64,000 bases of DNA from Rhizodiscina lignyota (GCA_010015805.1 ML978124.1:2418001-2482000), one strand, 5' to 3'; shown: positions 1-11,543, counted from the stretch's first letter. Notes: generated by a model from the letters alone, not told the origin. Translations and numbers: made by a program.

Positions 1-377
1 AAGTCGTAAGTCGGATTGGCGCCGAGGATTTCCAGTCCGGCCTGTTCGTCGAAGACGAGGAAGTCTGCATCAGATACAGCACCAGTAGCGAAGGGATTGT
101 TGGCGGTTGAATGATTCGACGCTGGCACCGCGGTCTGATTGTTTTCTGGTGGGACACCAACGATGGTATCACCGTAAGGGATGGGTGTACCGCCAACGGG
201 AACATAGCGGTAGAAGTGGTACGGTAAGACAGCATCGTACTTGTTGATACATAAGACATTTGAAGCCGGAAGGCAGTTAGTTGCCAAGGGTGTTATGACA
301 CCAGGAGGATTAGTCTCCTGGGCCCTTGACGAAGAAGCAAATGCCAAGAATGATAGTGAGATGCTTAAGAAATCCAT
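1..377 (-). CDS. Secreted SMP-30/gluconolactonase-like protein, N-terminal part (cut by window edge)
   Basis: Reading the minus strand from the ATG at 377 gives 125 open codons that run off the window start. The product begins MDFLSISLSFLAFASSSRAQ, a classic signal peptide with likely cleavage after SSRA, so the enzyme should enter the secretory pathway. The next stretch (VLPYHFYRYVP, then DADFLVFDEQ and LEILGANP near residues 105-123) resembles the start of fungal SMP-30/gluconolactonase/LRE-like beta-propellers, which hydrolyse lactones or phosphotriester-type substrates. The metal-binding and catalytic residues lie outside the window, so activity cannot be judged. The N-terminal region has N-x-T/S sites (NQT, NHS). 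No intron is needed in the visible part. The start has an A-rich context (GAAAAATGG). The family call rests on recognised phrases, not on an alignment. Confidence 0.72.
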   Translation of the reverse strand, partial: MDFLSISLSFLAFASSSRAQETNPPGVITPLATNCLPASNVLCINKYDAVLPYHFYRYVPVGGTPIPYGDTIVGVPPENNQTAVPASNHSTANNPFATGAVSDADFLVFDEQAGLEILGANPTYD

Positions 378-2893
378 TTTTCTGAGCTTGCCTGAGATTA
401 TACTACCACACTGGCAACGAAATGGACTTGCAAGCCTCCATGATTGGAAGGCAGTCAGCATTTATACCCAGAGGATGTCACTGAGACCATTCCCCGCGGC
501 TATAAACGTGCCATGGACAAAAGATCCTATTGCCGGCGTGGTTCATGGTGCCTGAGCAAGAATTGCAGCCTGTCGTCTAGGGCAATCACTGCCAGCGTGC
601 GCCGGCAATTAGACGGGCGACGAGGAGAAAGCTGAAATTTCTCATCAACTGCTGCAAGACTAGAGCAGTGGAAGTAAGCCTCCGCCCAGCGGATACTTGC
701 AATCTTGCTGAAATTCCCTTGCAATTCCCATCTTGGGTCTGAAATCGGACAGAAAGCCGTGAGAGGTTTGGAGGTTTTGTGACGTCGCGAGAGGGGAACA
801 TCGAAAGTGACTTGCGGGGAACTGCTGTGGGGCAAGGAAGCCCTGATGATCGCCCCCTTGGAGAACAGGCGACAGAAGCGATCAGTCCAGATTTTCATGC
901 GAACAGCCGGAAATCTTCGGGAAGAGGTGAGAATCGAGTTCGGAGATATTGTTAATTACTTTCATTAACTTCCAAAGGGAGAGAGAGAAAAAGAAAGCTT
1001 CGAGGTTGTGGTAATGAAACCTGAACTGCAGAAGGGTGGCCAGACTGCTCCGCAGCGCTACAAGAAGGATCAGACAAAAGTCGCCGAGCAGTTGGAGACT
1101 GTTTCAACTCGACTCTAAATTGCAAAACTCAATATGATAGGTTCTAAGTATCGTCTCTGAGACAGTCAAACGCGCTGAAAGGGTGAGCAAGCTTTGTCAG
1201 AGCAACGACACAATCCGATCCAAAGACTATGAGTAATGGACCATGGGAATGGCACCGAACAGTCTTTTGCGAACGCTTGGACAGAAGTAGACTCAAAAGT
1301 ACAGCATGGAGAATCAAGCGTTGATGATGCCCTGTTCCTCCATCGGATATTACAGTGAGGATCAGTGCTGCAGCGAGGAAACGAAATAAGAAAAGAGAAA
1401 TGTCAAATTTGCCTTTGGCTGAGGGAAAATAAATATTGACTACGGCAATATGGAGGACGGAAGCAATCTTATCTGCCGCGTAACACGTTACAATGAAGAT
1501 AGCTCCGTGGGACCGTGATACATGTTCGATTCAGAGCAGCTGGCGCGGAAGTGCAGCGACTTGCAAAGGCCAAGTTTGTTATGAAAGGGGACTGTATAGC
1601 GCTCGCCTAATTTCGTCCGGCTTTGCCAAGGTCCAAGTCATCAAACGAATTATTACTGTAGCGGCGCCTGCCCGAAAGACCTTAGCTTAGATGCGAATGA
1701 AGATTGCGATGCCGCGGGCCCGTCCATGCTTAGGACGGAGCTGCTTCTGGAAGGGCTCACAGAAGGAAGGCATGATGGTGTGGACAGCGATGATCGTTGA
1801 AGACGAAGGCATCGAGTGCAGACATTGGATTAGCTGGAGATTTGGATGAGCTTGAAGCGGCTGGGAAGGTTCCTGTCGGGCTGTTCGACGCTGGAGGAGG
1901 GCCAGGGTGGAGGGAGAGGACGAGAAGCTCAGACGGTGAGAGGGCAGGAGGCGACGCTCGTGCTTCCTGTTCCTGGCGCTAGCACACACTAGGCCAGCGG
2001 CAGCCTAGTGTATCAGCCTCTTTCTTGGCCAACCTCTGTGGCAGTCCTGGCCGCATCTCCTCCAAAGCGACCACCCGCTGCAACTGGCCTGCGAGTCACG
2101 TTGCTCTGCGGAATTTCGGGAGCGGAAGTGAACAGCGTAGCTTCGAGGGCGTCCGCGGCGACTCCCATGTCCTGCAATGTCATGTTGGATAGGCTGCTGT
2201 GACCGTGGAAGGTTCGTAAGAAGATCCTGGAGAAGCATGCGCTTGTCAATGCGAGGAATCAATACCGACCAGGCCTGGAGTGGATTCAGCGCTCCCTTTC
2301 CGCCGTACTGGGCGGCCAGAGAACGTGGCACAAGCGATGCTCGACTTAAAATAAGCCTGGCGATGCGCGAAAGCGCTGTAATTAATCGGGACGTGATGTT
2401 GATCTGTGTGTTGTGCGGAGCCAATCAGCGGGCGTGAAGCAGTCCGCAATTTGCCAGCCCGCAGAACGGCGCGCCCACTGACTTTGCCGACGCCGTGCGC
2501 TCCTCCTCACTCACTCATCACGCACTTCATCTCTTCTTCGTCGAGAGGCAGCAATTGTCCTTCTCTCCTCACTCTCTTTCACTTACGGCAGCATTGTCTC
2601 CAGTCGCTCGTTAATTCTGTACTTACTCCAGTCATTCATTTGATCGGGCTAGACCCTGATACGCCAGCTTGTTTGTTTTCGACAAAGGAATTGCAGAGCC
2701 TCGCAGCCTCCCTCTCCCCTTTGCCGACCAGCACGTTCACGACGACCGATTTACGACCTCTAAGCACGACCCAGCGAGCTTTAATTCACCATACTGTAAT
2801 TCGACAACTTCCCAATGCAGCCTCGGTAGCATCGAGCACCTCCACTACGCGCTTTGTATTCTGTCTTCGCTCCGGTCCGGCATACAAGGCACA
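378..2893. other. Intergenic region between divergent genes
   Basis: This 2.5-kb stretch separates the divergent SMP-30-like and SKG6-like genes. I recognise no gene in it. A minus-strand reading from 2180 to 2013 (55 codons, starting MTLQDMGVAADALE) has a fairly GC-rich third position but no recognisable family, and it ends just before a perfect 9-bp inverted repeat. From about 2500 to 2890 the DNA is CT-rich and becomes the leader of the next gene. Other open frames overlap each other on both strands and look like chance. Confidence 0.5.
1986..2011. repeat. Short perfect inverted repeat (hairpin)
   Basis: ACACTAGGC at 1986-1994 and its exact complement GCCTAGTGT at 2003-2011 flank an 8-nt loop, which would form a 9-bp stem. 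It lies a few bases past the stop of a dubious 55-codon minus-strand frame. A role is not known; it may be chance. Confidence 0.6.
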
Positions 2894-5144
2894 ATGAACG
2901 ACCACCTTCACCACCGTCATTCCCTCTTCCACAGGCACACTGCAGGCGCTTCACGACGTGTCAGATCCTTCGAAGAGCATCACCATGACGCTATACCTGT
3001 TCCTAATCGTTCCATCCAGGAGAGAGGCCCGGACCGCGTTCTTGTAGCTCGCAGCTCAAGCTCAAAGACATGCACAGACACCCAGAGTTCAAATACCTGT
3101 GAATTGCCTACAGACACCTCTGGCAACTTGTCAATCATTCTCGGAGTTGTGTATGTGTTTCGAAACATTTCGTTTCGAGCCCCGCTAATTTACTATAGCA
3201 TCCCGGTCGTCATATGTATCATTGGGTGCATCTATCTCCACCGCAGATATCTTCAACGACAGAAACGCGAGGACAATGACAGCAGGCACAAGTCGCTGGA
3301 CTTTGGATTGGAAGTTGCCCGCAAGTTTTCGAAGAGGGGAAAGAAAGGTCAGCAAAAGATTCCTGAAATGAGTGTCACCGACTTCGAAAAGTCCGTTCGG
3401 CATGGACGGGGCCTGTCAATGGACGCGGATATCACTAGCCCGTATATTCTCCCCGCGGCATTGAAAGGGTCGAGAGAGTCTATCCACTCGCTTTCCCGGT
3501 CAATGAATGATGAATATGATCCTTACCGCCCGGTCACCATGGTCTCTGGTGACAATTCTTCGATACGACATCCTCGTGGCCGTGGAGGAGACAATGAATC
3601 GACTATGACAGACTCAAGCCGTGGCACGGATGCATTCACTGCTGGTCTGCTAAAGAATGCCAAGGGAATGTCAGCATCTCCACCTCCTAGAGGCGACTCA
3701 ATGTCACCCAATCGCAACGAGTCGATGTCTCCGTCTCTCAGCGCGGCCACATTCTCCAAGGAGGTGGAAATTCCATCCAACCCCCCTCCGCCGCCTGAAC
3801 CACCAGCGAATGCATACCTAAAGAATACTGTGTACCAGAAAGAAGCTCTGTCTCCACCAACGACCGAACCAGAGCGAGATTCCTACTTCGAGAAGAACGC
3901 CCAGACCTTCCTGAGTGACGACACATATGTTCCTCCCCCGAGATCAGCATCTAGCCGTGCTCCAGCGTTAAATCAGTCTCCGCCGAAGAGTCAGCCTAGC
4001 CTTCCTCAGATCGACGTGCAGGAGCATGACTTTTCCAATACCGACTGGCATCAAGGACAAGATCAGAGTAGAGCACTTCCTCCTCGCGGCCAATCTCTGC
4101 AGGACTCACAAACTCCCCAACAAGAGCCAGTCCCACGGCCTCGGAATCTTGGTGTCGACCAGCCAGACAACAGTAACCACAGGCTGTCTATCAGTGTTCG
4201 CCCACTGCCTCCAGAAGACCCTTCTGAGGATGCTGAGATGCGTGCCAATCGCATTCGGTCATTCTACCGTGAGTACTTTGACGACTCAGGGAAGCATCCG
4301 GTGGAGGAGATGCCTCAGAATCCATACGCACAGCAAGACTATTACGAAGACTACGGCCAGGAATTCCTCAATGATGGTGCCGTCTTCGATCCTGAGACTG
4401 GCCAGTTCGTCGTCGCAAGCAAGCCTTTCTCTGAACCTGTTACTCGTCGCGCAATGACCCCTCCACCCCGAGCTCCTCCGCGATTCAAAGGCGGAGCGAG
4501 AGGTCACAACTCGGGTGGTTCGCTGCACTCAACTGGCACCTTCGCGACCCCACCCCGTGGTCATTCCGCCATGAGCAATCGTGGATTCCAGCCCAAGCCC
4601 AAGCGCCCTCTGGCCCCTCTTCAACCGCTCAAATCGCTGCCTACACCACATTTACTTAAAGATGATACAAACCTCATCTTCTCGGCGGCGGACTTCGCCC
4701 CTCCGGTGTCATATAGGGACAGACAAGCAGGACGTAGACCCGACAGCCCGTTAGGCACTGCAAGACCCTACTCCCCGAGCGTCAAGGCCTTCACCCCGCT
4801 CACAACCAGTTTGGACGATCTCACCGTTATGCCTAGCCCGTAAGTCTTCCTGATCTCCCTCTATCTCAATGTTCAAACTAACTTCTTTGACCAGACATTT
4901 GCTTCGCAAATCTGGCACCTTCACCGCCCTGGATTTCGCCCCTCCAACGAAATTCCGCGACATCGACAGCGGCAGCGACGTCGCCAGCATGCGCTCCGGC
5001 CGCTCTGGCCTCTCGCAAGCCCAGGTCTACAACATCCGCGCCGGCGCGTACCGCGTCAGTCGTATTCCTAAAGAGCTGGCTGGCACGAAGGATGAGCTTA
5101 GCACAAGTTTGAAGCCGACGTGGGATCTGCGTGGTCCCGCATAG
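2894..5144 (+). CDS. SKG6-like single-pass membrane protein
   Basis: Exons 2894-3150, 3199-4839 and 4895-5144 give 715 residues. The start is the ATG in ACAATGAAC at 2894; the frame is open upstream but that part is leader. The first 78 residues are polar and His-rich, followed by one membrane helix formed across the first splice junction (SIILGVVIPVVICIIGCIYL, about residues 79-99) and a basic stop-transfer segment (HRRYLQRQKR). The remaining roughly 600 residues are disordered, rich in Pro and Ser. This layout, with KSLDFGL just inside the membrane, fits the fungal SKG6/AXL2-like family linked to polarised growth and wall integrity; that role is known only from yeast relatives. Intron 1 (48 nt) is a multiple of three and lacks stops, so retention would add 16 residues inside the membrane helix. 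The last exon encodes a second copy of an ALDFAPP motif that resembles FSAADFAPP in exon 2. Confidence 0.75.
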
Positions 5145-6205
5145 CCACTTCAAGTGGAGAGATACTAAAGGGGAGTGAATGTTAATCTTCGTAATGGCGT
5201 GCGCTGTGTTGTACATCTGCGGCGGCGCGGAACGCTCGTTATACAAACACTCGAGCTGTGTGGCTCGATTTTGCATTTGCACCCGTTCTATAGCACTAGA
5301 CCTTTTTTGCTTGTTGTTTTTCGGTATTTGCGAAGCATGGCATGGTGAGCGCCGCTACGTACAGATGAGGCGTTGGCTCATATTTTCTCTTTTTCCCTTT
5401 TCTGCGACTGCTTCAGTTTGAGCGCCGCTTTAGTGCTGTCAATGGGGACGCTAGCTTTCTAAGTTCGAGCTTCGACTGGCGGGTAATAGAACGAGGAGGT
5501 TCTCGCTAGTGGTAGGGTCGGTATGGCTGAAGGGTTGCTGAGTGTGGGGGAATGGGGAAGAATGTATATACTAGTGGATGGGGTGTGAGGCAGATGAGAA
5601 AGCGTACTCGAGTAATAGACGGCACAGAAATGAAAAAGAAAATCTTATGAGATGCAGATGCTATTGCAATGTACGTACTCCGTATATACCAGCAGAGATT
5701 TCCATGAAGTGCCTGACTGGTAAAAGCAGCCTTTTTGTCAAATCTAAAGATGTACCGAGAGGCACCTGTATTCTGGGTAGTAGGTACCTAAGCTCAGCAC
5801 CTTAAGCCCTACAAAACGGGGGTCATCGGTTGCAGAAGACGGGCCGTGAAACGATTAACTTTGTATTTATGTTCTACTCCGTGCTGGGTTTTCGTCTCGA
5901 AATGCCCACGTACGACGTATCCTTCAGGTCGTATATATCGCTGCTTGTGTTTGATGTTAAGCACATACTTGTAATGAGAGGCTATGTAAGGCACTGGAGT
6001 TTCGAAGCTGCAGATTCAACTACCAATCAACTTGACCTGGTTCATTACAGGATTTACTAGCTTCATCCTCTTTTGCAGCTTACTTCTTCAAAGTACATGT
6101 GCATCAAATAGAACCTTGCTAGTGATGCAGTGTTCCTTCCAATATCTTGGGATATTTACTTGCATTTATGACATACTCCCCACAAATCTACAATCGAACA
6201 ATCAA
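5145..6205. other. Intergenic, no gene seen
   Basis: About 1 kb between the 3' ends of two converging genes. It is moderately AT-rich, especially 5560-6200, with only short overlapping frames on both strands. I see no RNA gene or transposon ends. Confidence 0.5.
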
Positions 6206-7390
6206 CTAGCTCTGCATAGGACATATCGTTCTGTGATGACCTCTACTATCGCAAGCCGTACAAAGCAGATCCTTTTCGCCGTGGGCAAAGGGGCAATTCG
6301 GTCCATGCATGCAGCGCTCCCTCGGGCAGAGTTCGTGCTTCTTGGGTATCTTACGTCCAAACGTTTCGAAGCGCTCCTGCTCCTCCCTAGTGCGACCGTG
6401 TTTGCAATCGATACCATCGCGACAGTAAAAGCCCCAGTAGCAGTGCCGTCGCCACTTCCGCTCGCCCTTCTGAAATATTTTCTTTTGCTGCTCTGAGCGA
6501 TGATTTACCTGAGTGAAACCATCTGTGGTGTCGGTAACCTCGTCGTGGTTATCGCCCAAAATCCCATCTCCGTTGCTTTTCCGACTTCTGTCCCCGGTGC
6601 CCGGAAGCTCTGGGTCTGGCAGCTCTGCGAATCTGTTGGAGATCGCCAGTTCATCTGTACGAGAATCCCAGAAAAAGTGTTGGCGATATTGGAAGTAGGT
6701 CGTCGCGTTAAGACCAGAAGCCGCAGACTTTGCTTTAGAGTCTTGGAACAAGTCGACTAAATCGGAATGGGCCATACGCCAGACAAACGAAGGGATAATA
6801 ACGAGATCCTTGCTGAACGCATTCTCGCGCTGTGTAGGGCATTCATACGTATGAACTGGAATATTCAGGCCGGATATGAAGGATTTGACTTCATCGACCT
6901 TAGACAGCGGGTCGAGGATGACGATGCTATGTGGACTAATGGTGTTTCGGTCCACACGGAACGTAGTCTCTCGGATGCCGATTTCTTCGAGATAATAGTC
7001 AAGAAGGTATATCTAAAGAAGTTCGTCTTGGTTCCGTCGGTATACTTGACCCAAAGAACTCTCCCATGCCCACACGTGCACCGGAAACCCGTCCTTGACG
7101 ATTTCTGATACCGCTGAATAGAGATCTCCGTCGCCCGAGACAAATATGAACTCGCTTTGAAGGCCAGCAGTACTATCTCTTTAAGCCTGTTTTCCGGACT
7201 GAACGCCCATTGTCATGTCAACTTGCTTTTCACGTCCGGTCCATGTGCTTCGAGCAAATGTGCTCACTTCCACGTCACAGGACTCGATCGCTTTCCAGAC
7301 AGTGTCCACAGGAGGTGGTGTCGACCCATACAAATGGATTTTGCCCGCTCTTCGGCTCGAGGCGCCGGAGCTAGGTGAAGCGGCGGCCAT
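6206..7390 (-). pseudogene. Decayed NYN-domain / CCCH zinc-finger protein gene
   Basis: One reading frame runs from the ATG at 7390 to the stop at 6206 (394 codons) but is interrupted twice: TAA at 7183-7181 (codon 70) and TAG at 7015-7013 (codon 126). Around both stops the frame still reads as the same family: LYGSTPPPVDTVWKAIES and TWTGREKQVD before, FIFVSGDGDLYSAVSEIV and DYYLEEIG after, which is the fold of NYN RNA-nuclease-like proteins. The C-terminus has two CCCH-type clusters (about codons 315-370) and a CCHC zinc knuckle (C-x2-C-x4-H-x4-C) at the end. The usual N-terminal NYN segment with its first catalytic Asp is missing upstream. Both stops are explained by C-to-T in a CpA context (CAA to TAA, CAG to TAG), the pattern made by repeat-induced point mutation, though two sites cannot prove it. 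No plausible intron removes either stop. Confidence 0.75.
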
Positions 7391-8678
7391 TTCAGGTGCA
7401 CTTTGGCCAGAGAGGCCAAAGAAGCCAAAGAAGGTTGAAGGGGCTGAAAGAAGAGTGGTAGAAAGGATAACCAGTGGTAAAGCGAACTGTTCTTAGCTAT
7501 TTTCACTCCTAACTATAGGCCAGATAGGGCCAACCTGACTTTATTCTTAAAGGCAGACGCAAGCGCCCATGTAGGCCACATGCAGAGGTGCAGTGGCATA
7601 TCTGCACCTGAAGCCAATCAAGAAGTAAAGTACAAACCTGAAGCCCTCAAGGCCTCAAAACTGCCGAAGAGAAGAAAAAGTAATAAAATAGGAAAGAGAA
7701 GGCGCAACGGAAATAGAATTAAACGGAAATATGCGCTTGAGCTGCATTCACACCCACCCTTAGGATTGGACTCCTTAGACCCAAGGACAGTGCCCACCGA
7801 TTCTAGGTGGTTCGCACCTACGCTTAAGTAGCAATGCCCCCAAAATCGGTCCATCTTCGGGATTCGGTGTGGTACGAGATCTCCCACGCTTACGTTGGGC
7901 TTTTAGCTCCGCGTTCCACCTTACTTCTTTCTAAGAGATATACGCAACATTAACAGGCAGTCTTAATATGAGATAGTGCATGTCCTAGTCCTTTATCATA
8001 CTGACTTGACTCTCATGAGTAGAATCAAGACTTGTCCAGCCCGGGACATCCGGCCTTCTAGTCCTGCAGCCGGTTCAGCCCTCTGGTTCAAATTATTTTT
8101 TTTGTCTCTGCCTGCTCCTCTCAATCACTTGGATGGATTTCATTCTTGTCTCTCGGACTCTACTCTATCCAGCCGCTCTCAATATTCACCATCCAGATCA
8201 GGTTCTTGTCTCCGCGAAAGCAAGCCAATCAGGCATGACATGTACTTTCAAAAATGAGGCTGATGCCTAGGGCATTCAGTTTAAGGCAAACATGCAGCTG
8301 CTGGAAAATCTTAATGGCTAACAGCGGAGCCATGTACCTTTAATATTCTCCCATTGGAGAGTTTTGAGGGGTTGTTGTTCATGGTTTGAGACTGCCAGGG
8401 CTGAATCTATTGGGCGTTACGAGTTCATGGGAATCAACATCCTGGCAGCCCGGTGGCAGAGCAACAGTCCGCATGCAGGTAGCGGTTGCCTTGTTGATCA
8501 CGGAACTGCGCGAGACTAACTTAGGCGCCTACAGGAATACACCCTCTATTCGACGCTGCCGGGACATCATTCTGTTTATTCTACCGTCCAGCCAATGTGC
8601 AGCTTAACCAGAGAAGCTCAATTCAGTTGGGAAAAGATCGATTGATGGGCTAGATATCCTGCTAGGATACCAGCTGTG
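7391..8678. other. Intergenic, no gene seen
   Basis: About 1.3 kb between divergent units. A purine-rich tract lies at 7660-7715. The N-terminal NYN segment expected for the decayed gene was looked for here on the minus strand and not found. No other coding or RNA signal is recognised. Confidence 0.5.
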
Positions 8679-11378
8679 ATGTCCGGGTACAGGTTTACCT
8701 ATTCGTGGCAGAACAATAGCCCGCCTGTCAATCGGCCTCTTACTCCACCAGACCTTACCGAATGGGCACCAGACCCTCGGTTGCAGAAAATTGGTCTTGC
8801 AAACAAGCCAGCAGCTGAATTTGATAACTTCTATACACCTCAGAATCAATCCTTCTACTCAAAGTCCCCATATCTGCCCTTAGATCCAAAGCGGCGCGAA
8901 ATCCGGCTTGTCAAAGTTCTTGGACGAAAGCCTTGGGCCGAGTACGTTACAGCAAATCCTCAACGGGTGCAGAATGGTCTAAATGGAAAGTTCGCGAGAC
9001 CTCAAGAGCGGCGACTCCCTAGCAAAAAGGAGCTGTCTAATCCCTCGTCGTCCCTGCTAATGGCATCCAATCCATCGCCAATGACATGCGAATTGGTCGA
9101 CAAAGTTGCGCTTTCAAGAATCGATGGGCACTACTGCACCTTGTCGTATAATGCGGGGAAGCCAACGGATACAAAGACAATGATTGTGGACGGCATAGTA
9201 TTCAATGCGTTCGCAAATCTCGAGCACGCGATCGGATGTGCCTTCGAGAGTTGGTCATCAAGGAACCCCGGCAGGGAGCTGCTGCTATGGGTTGATCAAA
9301 TTTGCATCAATCAGGTGGACCAACTCGAACGAGGAAGCCAAGTTGCAATGATGAGAGATATATATCGCAGGAGCAATGAGACCTTCATCTGCTTATCCAC
9401 TCCCGGAGCAGAACACTGCTTATCATGGGTTCCTCGTGTCCCACGAAGGGTATCCAGTGGCCGGCCTTCCACACAGAGCATCGGGCCGCGAGAAGAATGG
9501 CCTGCCGTATCGGCTCTCAAAATGTGTCTTCGACGGTTACTTGTCGGACCAGATGCGTCTATCTCTCCTCCAATAGCCCAGCGTAGGCTTCAAGATACTT
9601 CGCATCGTCGGGATACCTCGCGTCATCGGGATACATCTAATCATGAAAATGCAGCACGCCGTCGAGCTACATCGAAGCATCGATATTCATCCTCTTCCTC
9701 CGTGTCAAGTCCAGAACCGAGCCCCCCACCTGTAGATAAAAATCTCCGGCGACATAACAAAACTCAGCCTACGAAGCCTGTAGCAACAGAGCATTCCGAC
9801 TTGTTGGCGCCTAAAAATGGCGTTGGAAAAACGAAATCTGCGGTAGATGAATGGGTGGCTGGGTCACCACGACCTCAGGGAGTAGCTGTACGTGTAAAAG
9901 TTGCGCCAATGCGACCGAACACTGTATCAGCGGAACAAGAGACTTCATTATCACGACCAGAGACTGTATCACTGCATGGAAATACCGCAATATCAAACGA
10001 AGTAACCGCCGATCGATTGTTGACTGGCCTAGAAGCCTTCACTACGAGCCAGTGGTGGGGTCGGTCATGGGTCTATCAAGAATTTATAGCATCTCCTCGG
10101 CCTCATTTTCTCTCAGGCTCCACTTCAATTCCTTGGACAGAGCTGGCACCTACTTTGGAGTTTATCTGCGGCGGCCTCGATGCATTTATTGACCCAATGC
10201 TTTCGGAAGCCATTACCAGCGCTTCGCAAGAGGACAAGCAAAAGAACAAAGATGCTCAAGAGGAATATCAGAGAAGCTTACGTGAATACGAAGAAAAGAT
10301 GAACATATATCAGCAGCAGAGCCTTCTGGAGTTGCGAAAGTGGTGGCAAGCGCGCCAGATTTCATCCCTATTAACATACGGGACTGGAAGCTTCAAAGAG
10401 GCGAAGCGTGAATGGGAAAATGATGTGCGAAACGGATCTGGCGAAGGTAGAATACTGACCAGGGGATTCAAGCCAAGCTGTTCGCGACCCAAGCCCCCAG
10501 TTCAGCAGCCATTGGCCGTAGCAGGAAAGCAGCGGGCCCAACACTTGTCTTCCCTTCAAAATCGGTTCCGAGCACTGAGTACATCGACAATCTCTTCGAT
10601 GGTGGAAGGCAAGGTGAACCTGCGAAGGTCTTCGGACCTAAAGACCATTCTACAGCATTCCAGACATTGCAAGGCATCAGACCCCCGAGACAGAGTTTAC
10701 GCATTCATCGGTTTGGCGGACAAAGAGTACGCAATTATCCCCGACTATTCCACGAGCAATACCGTAGTCCAGGTCCTAATCAATACCGCGCGGCGAATCA
10801 TTGAGCACGAAAAGAAACTTAGTATCCTCAAGCACGTGTGCCACGGCCGTGAAAAACTGGGCTGGTTGCTTCCTTCGTGGGTGCCTGATTGGACCAGCAC
10901 GGAGGTCGACCGAAGAATCAAAGACTCCGACTTGGTCTGGAGTGGCGGACAGAGGGAGAGATCGTTTGATGCGTCAAAGGGCCTGGTCACTCGGCCTGAG
11001 TTCCGGAAAGACGAAACGAACGAGTCCAACATGGATTTGAAAACCAAAGGTGTTTTTTTCGACTTTCTTGACGAGTATTACGAGGCCGACGAACCGGACG
11101 GGGCTGAGGATGCCTTTCCACATTTTCAATCTTTCTTGACCCAGAGCAGTCGGCGAGTTATTGCCCCCAAATCTGCTCTTTTGGACGATGAGGTCTGGGT
11201 TCTCCACGGTGCGTCAAAGCCTGTGCTTCTACGGCCGGAGGGTGATGATACGTATGGCTTTCTCGGTGAGATTTTGGTTTGTGAACGGAACGGCACTTTT
11301 TCGGATGTAATGTTCGGCAAGATGATTGAACTGGCAGAGCAAGGGAATGCGGAGACGAAGGATATCTGGATTGTGTGA
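8679..11378 (+). CDS. HET-domain (heterokaryon incompatibility) protein
   Basis: A single 899-codon exon from the ATG at 8679. The HET core is clear: YCTLSYN near residue 152, LLLWVDQICINQ near 206-217 and a following block through ETFICLS near residue 240. The second conserved part appears only after a long insertion: QWWGRSWVYQEF near residue 458 and later DPRDRVYAFIGLA near 668-680, followed by a Trp-rich stretch (PSWVPDW). Residues about 245-445 are low-complexity, including a short Asp-Thr-Ser repeat (DTSHRRDTSRHRDTS). HET proteins mediate non-self recognition and programmed cell death after fusion of unlike hyphae; the partner and specificity of this one are unknown. The family is large and fast-evolving, so no symbol is given. 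No intron is needed. Confidence 0.88.
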   Translation: MSGYRFTYSWQNNSPPVNRPLTPPDLTEWAPDPRLQKIGLANKPAAEFDNFYTPQNQSFYSKSPYLPLDPKRREIRLVKVLGRKPWAEYVTANPQRVQNGLNGKFARPQERRLPSKKELSNPSSSLLMASNPSPMTCELVDKVALSRIDGHYCTLSYNAGKPTDTKTMIVDGIVFNAFANLEHAIGCAFESWSSRNPGRELLLWVDQICINQVDQLERGSQVAMMRDIYRRSNETFICLSTPGAEHCLSWVPRVPRRVSSGRPSTQSIGPREEWPAVSALKMCLRRLLVGPDASISPPIAQRRLQDTSHRRDTSRHRDTSNHENAARRRATSKHRYSSSSSVSSPEPSPPPVDKNLRRHNKTQPTKPVATEHSDLLAPKNGVGKTKSAVDEWVAGSPRPQGVAVRVKVAPMRPNTVSAEQETSLSRPETVSLHGNTAISNEVTADRLLTGLEAFTTSQWWGRSWVYQEFIASPRPHFLSGSTSIPWTELAPTLEFICGGLDAFIDPMLSEAITSASQEDKQKNKDAQEEYQRSLREYEEKMNIYQQQSLLELRKWWQARQISSLLTYGTGSFKEAKREWENDVRNGSGEGRILTRGFKPSCSRPKPPVQQPLAVAGKQRAQHLSSLQNRFRALSTSTISSMVEGKVNLRRSSDLKTILQHSRHCKASDPRDRVYAFIGLADKEYAIIPDYSTSNTVVQVLINTARRIIEHEKKLSILKHVCHGREKLGWLLPSWVPDWTSTEVDRRIKDSDLVWSGGQRERSFDASKGLVTRPEFRKDETNESNMDLKTKGVFFDFLDEYYEADEPDGAEDAFPHFQSFLTQSSRRVIAPKSALLDDEVWVLHGASKPVLLRPEGDDTYGFLGEILVCERNGTFSDVMFGKMIELAEQGNAETKDIWIV

Positions 11379-11543
11379 TACTCTGGGTCATGATAAATAC
11401 TCCGAATTGAAATTCAGCAATGCTTCCGTCTTACAATTCACAATCTCATTAAATACATCGCAAAAGTAAGATCTCTCGCTTTTGACAAACAGCGTGTTCT
11501 TAGCCAGTCTTGCGTGGAATTACGAGACATAGTTGTGTCAGCT

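Noticed and set aside
2013-2180. 55-codon minus-strand frame starting MTLQDMGVAADALE
   Set aside because: Codon use looks fairly coding-like, but there is no homologue I recognise and no promoter or splice support.
8030-8110. Possible tRNA because of GGTTCAAAT near 8085
   Set aside because: The T-arm cannot pair, and no acceptor stem or anticodon arm could be drawn around it.
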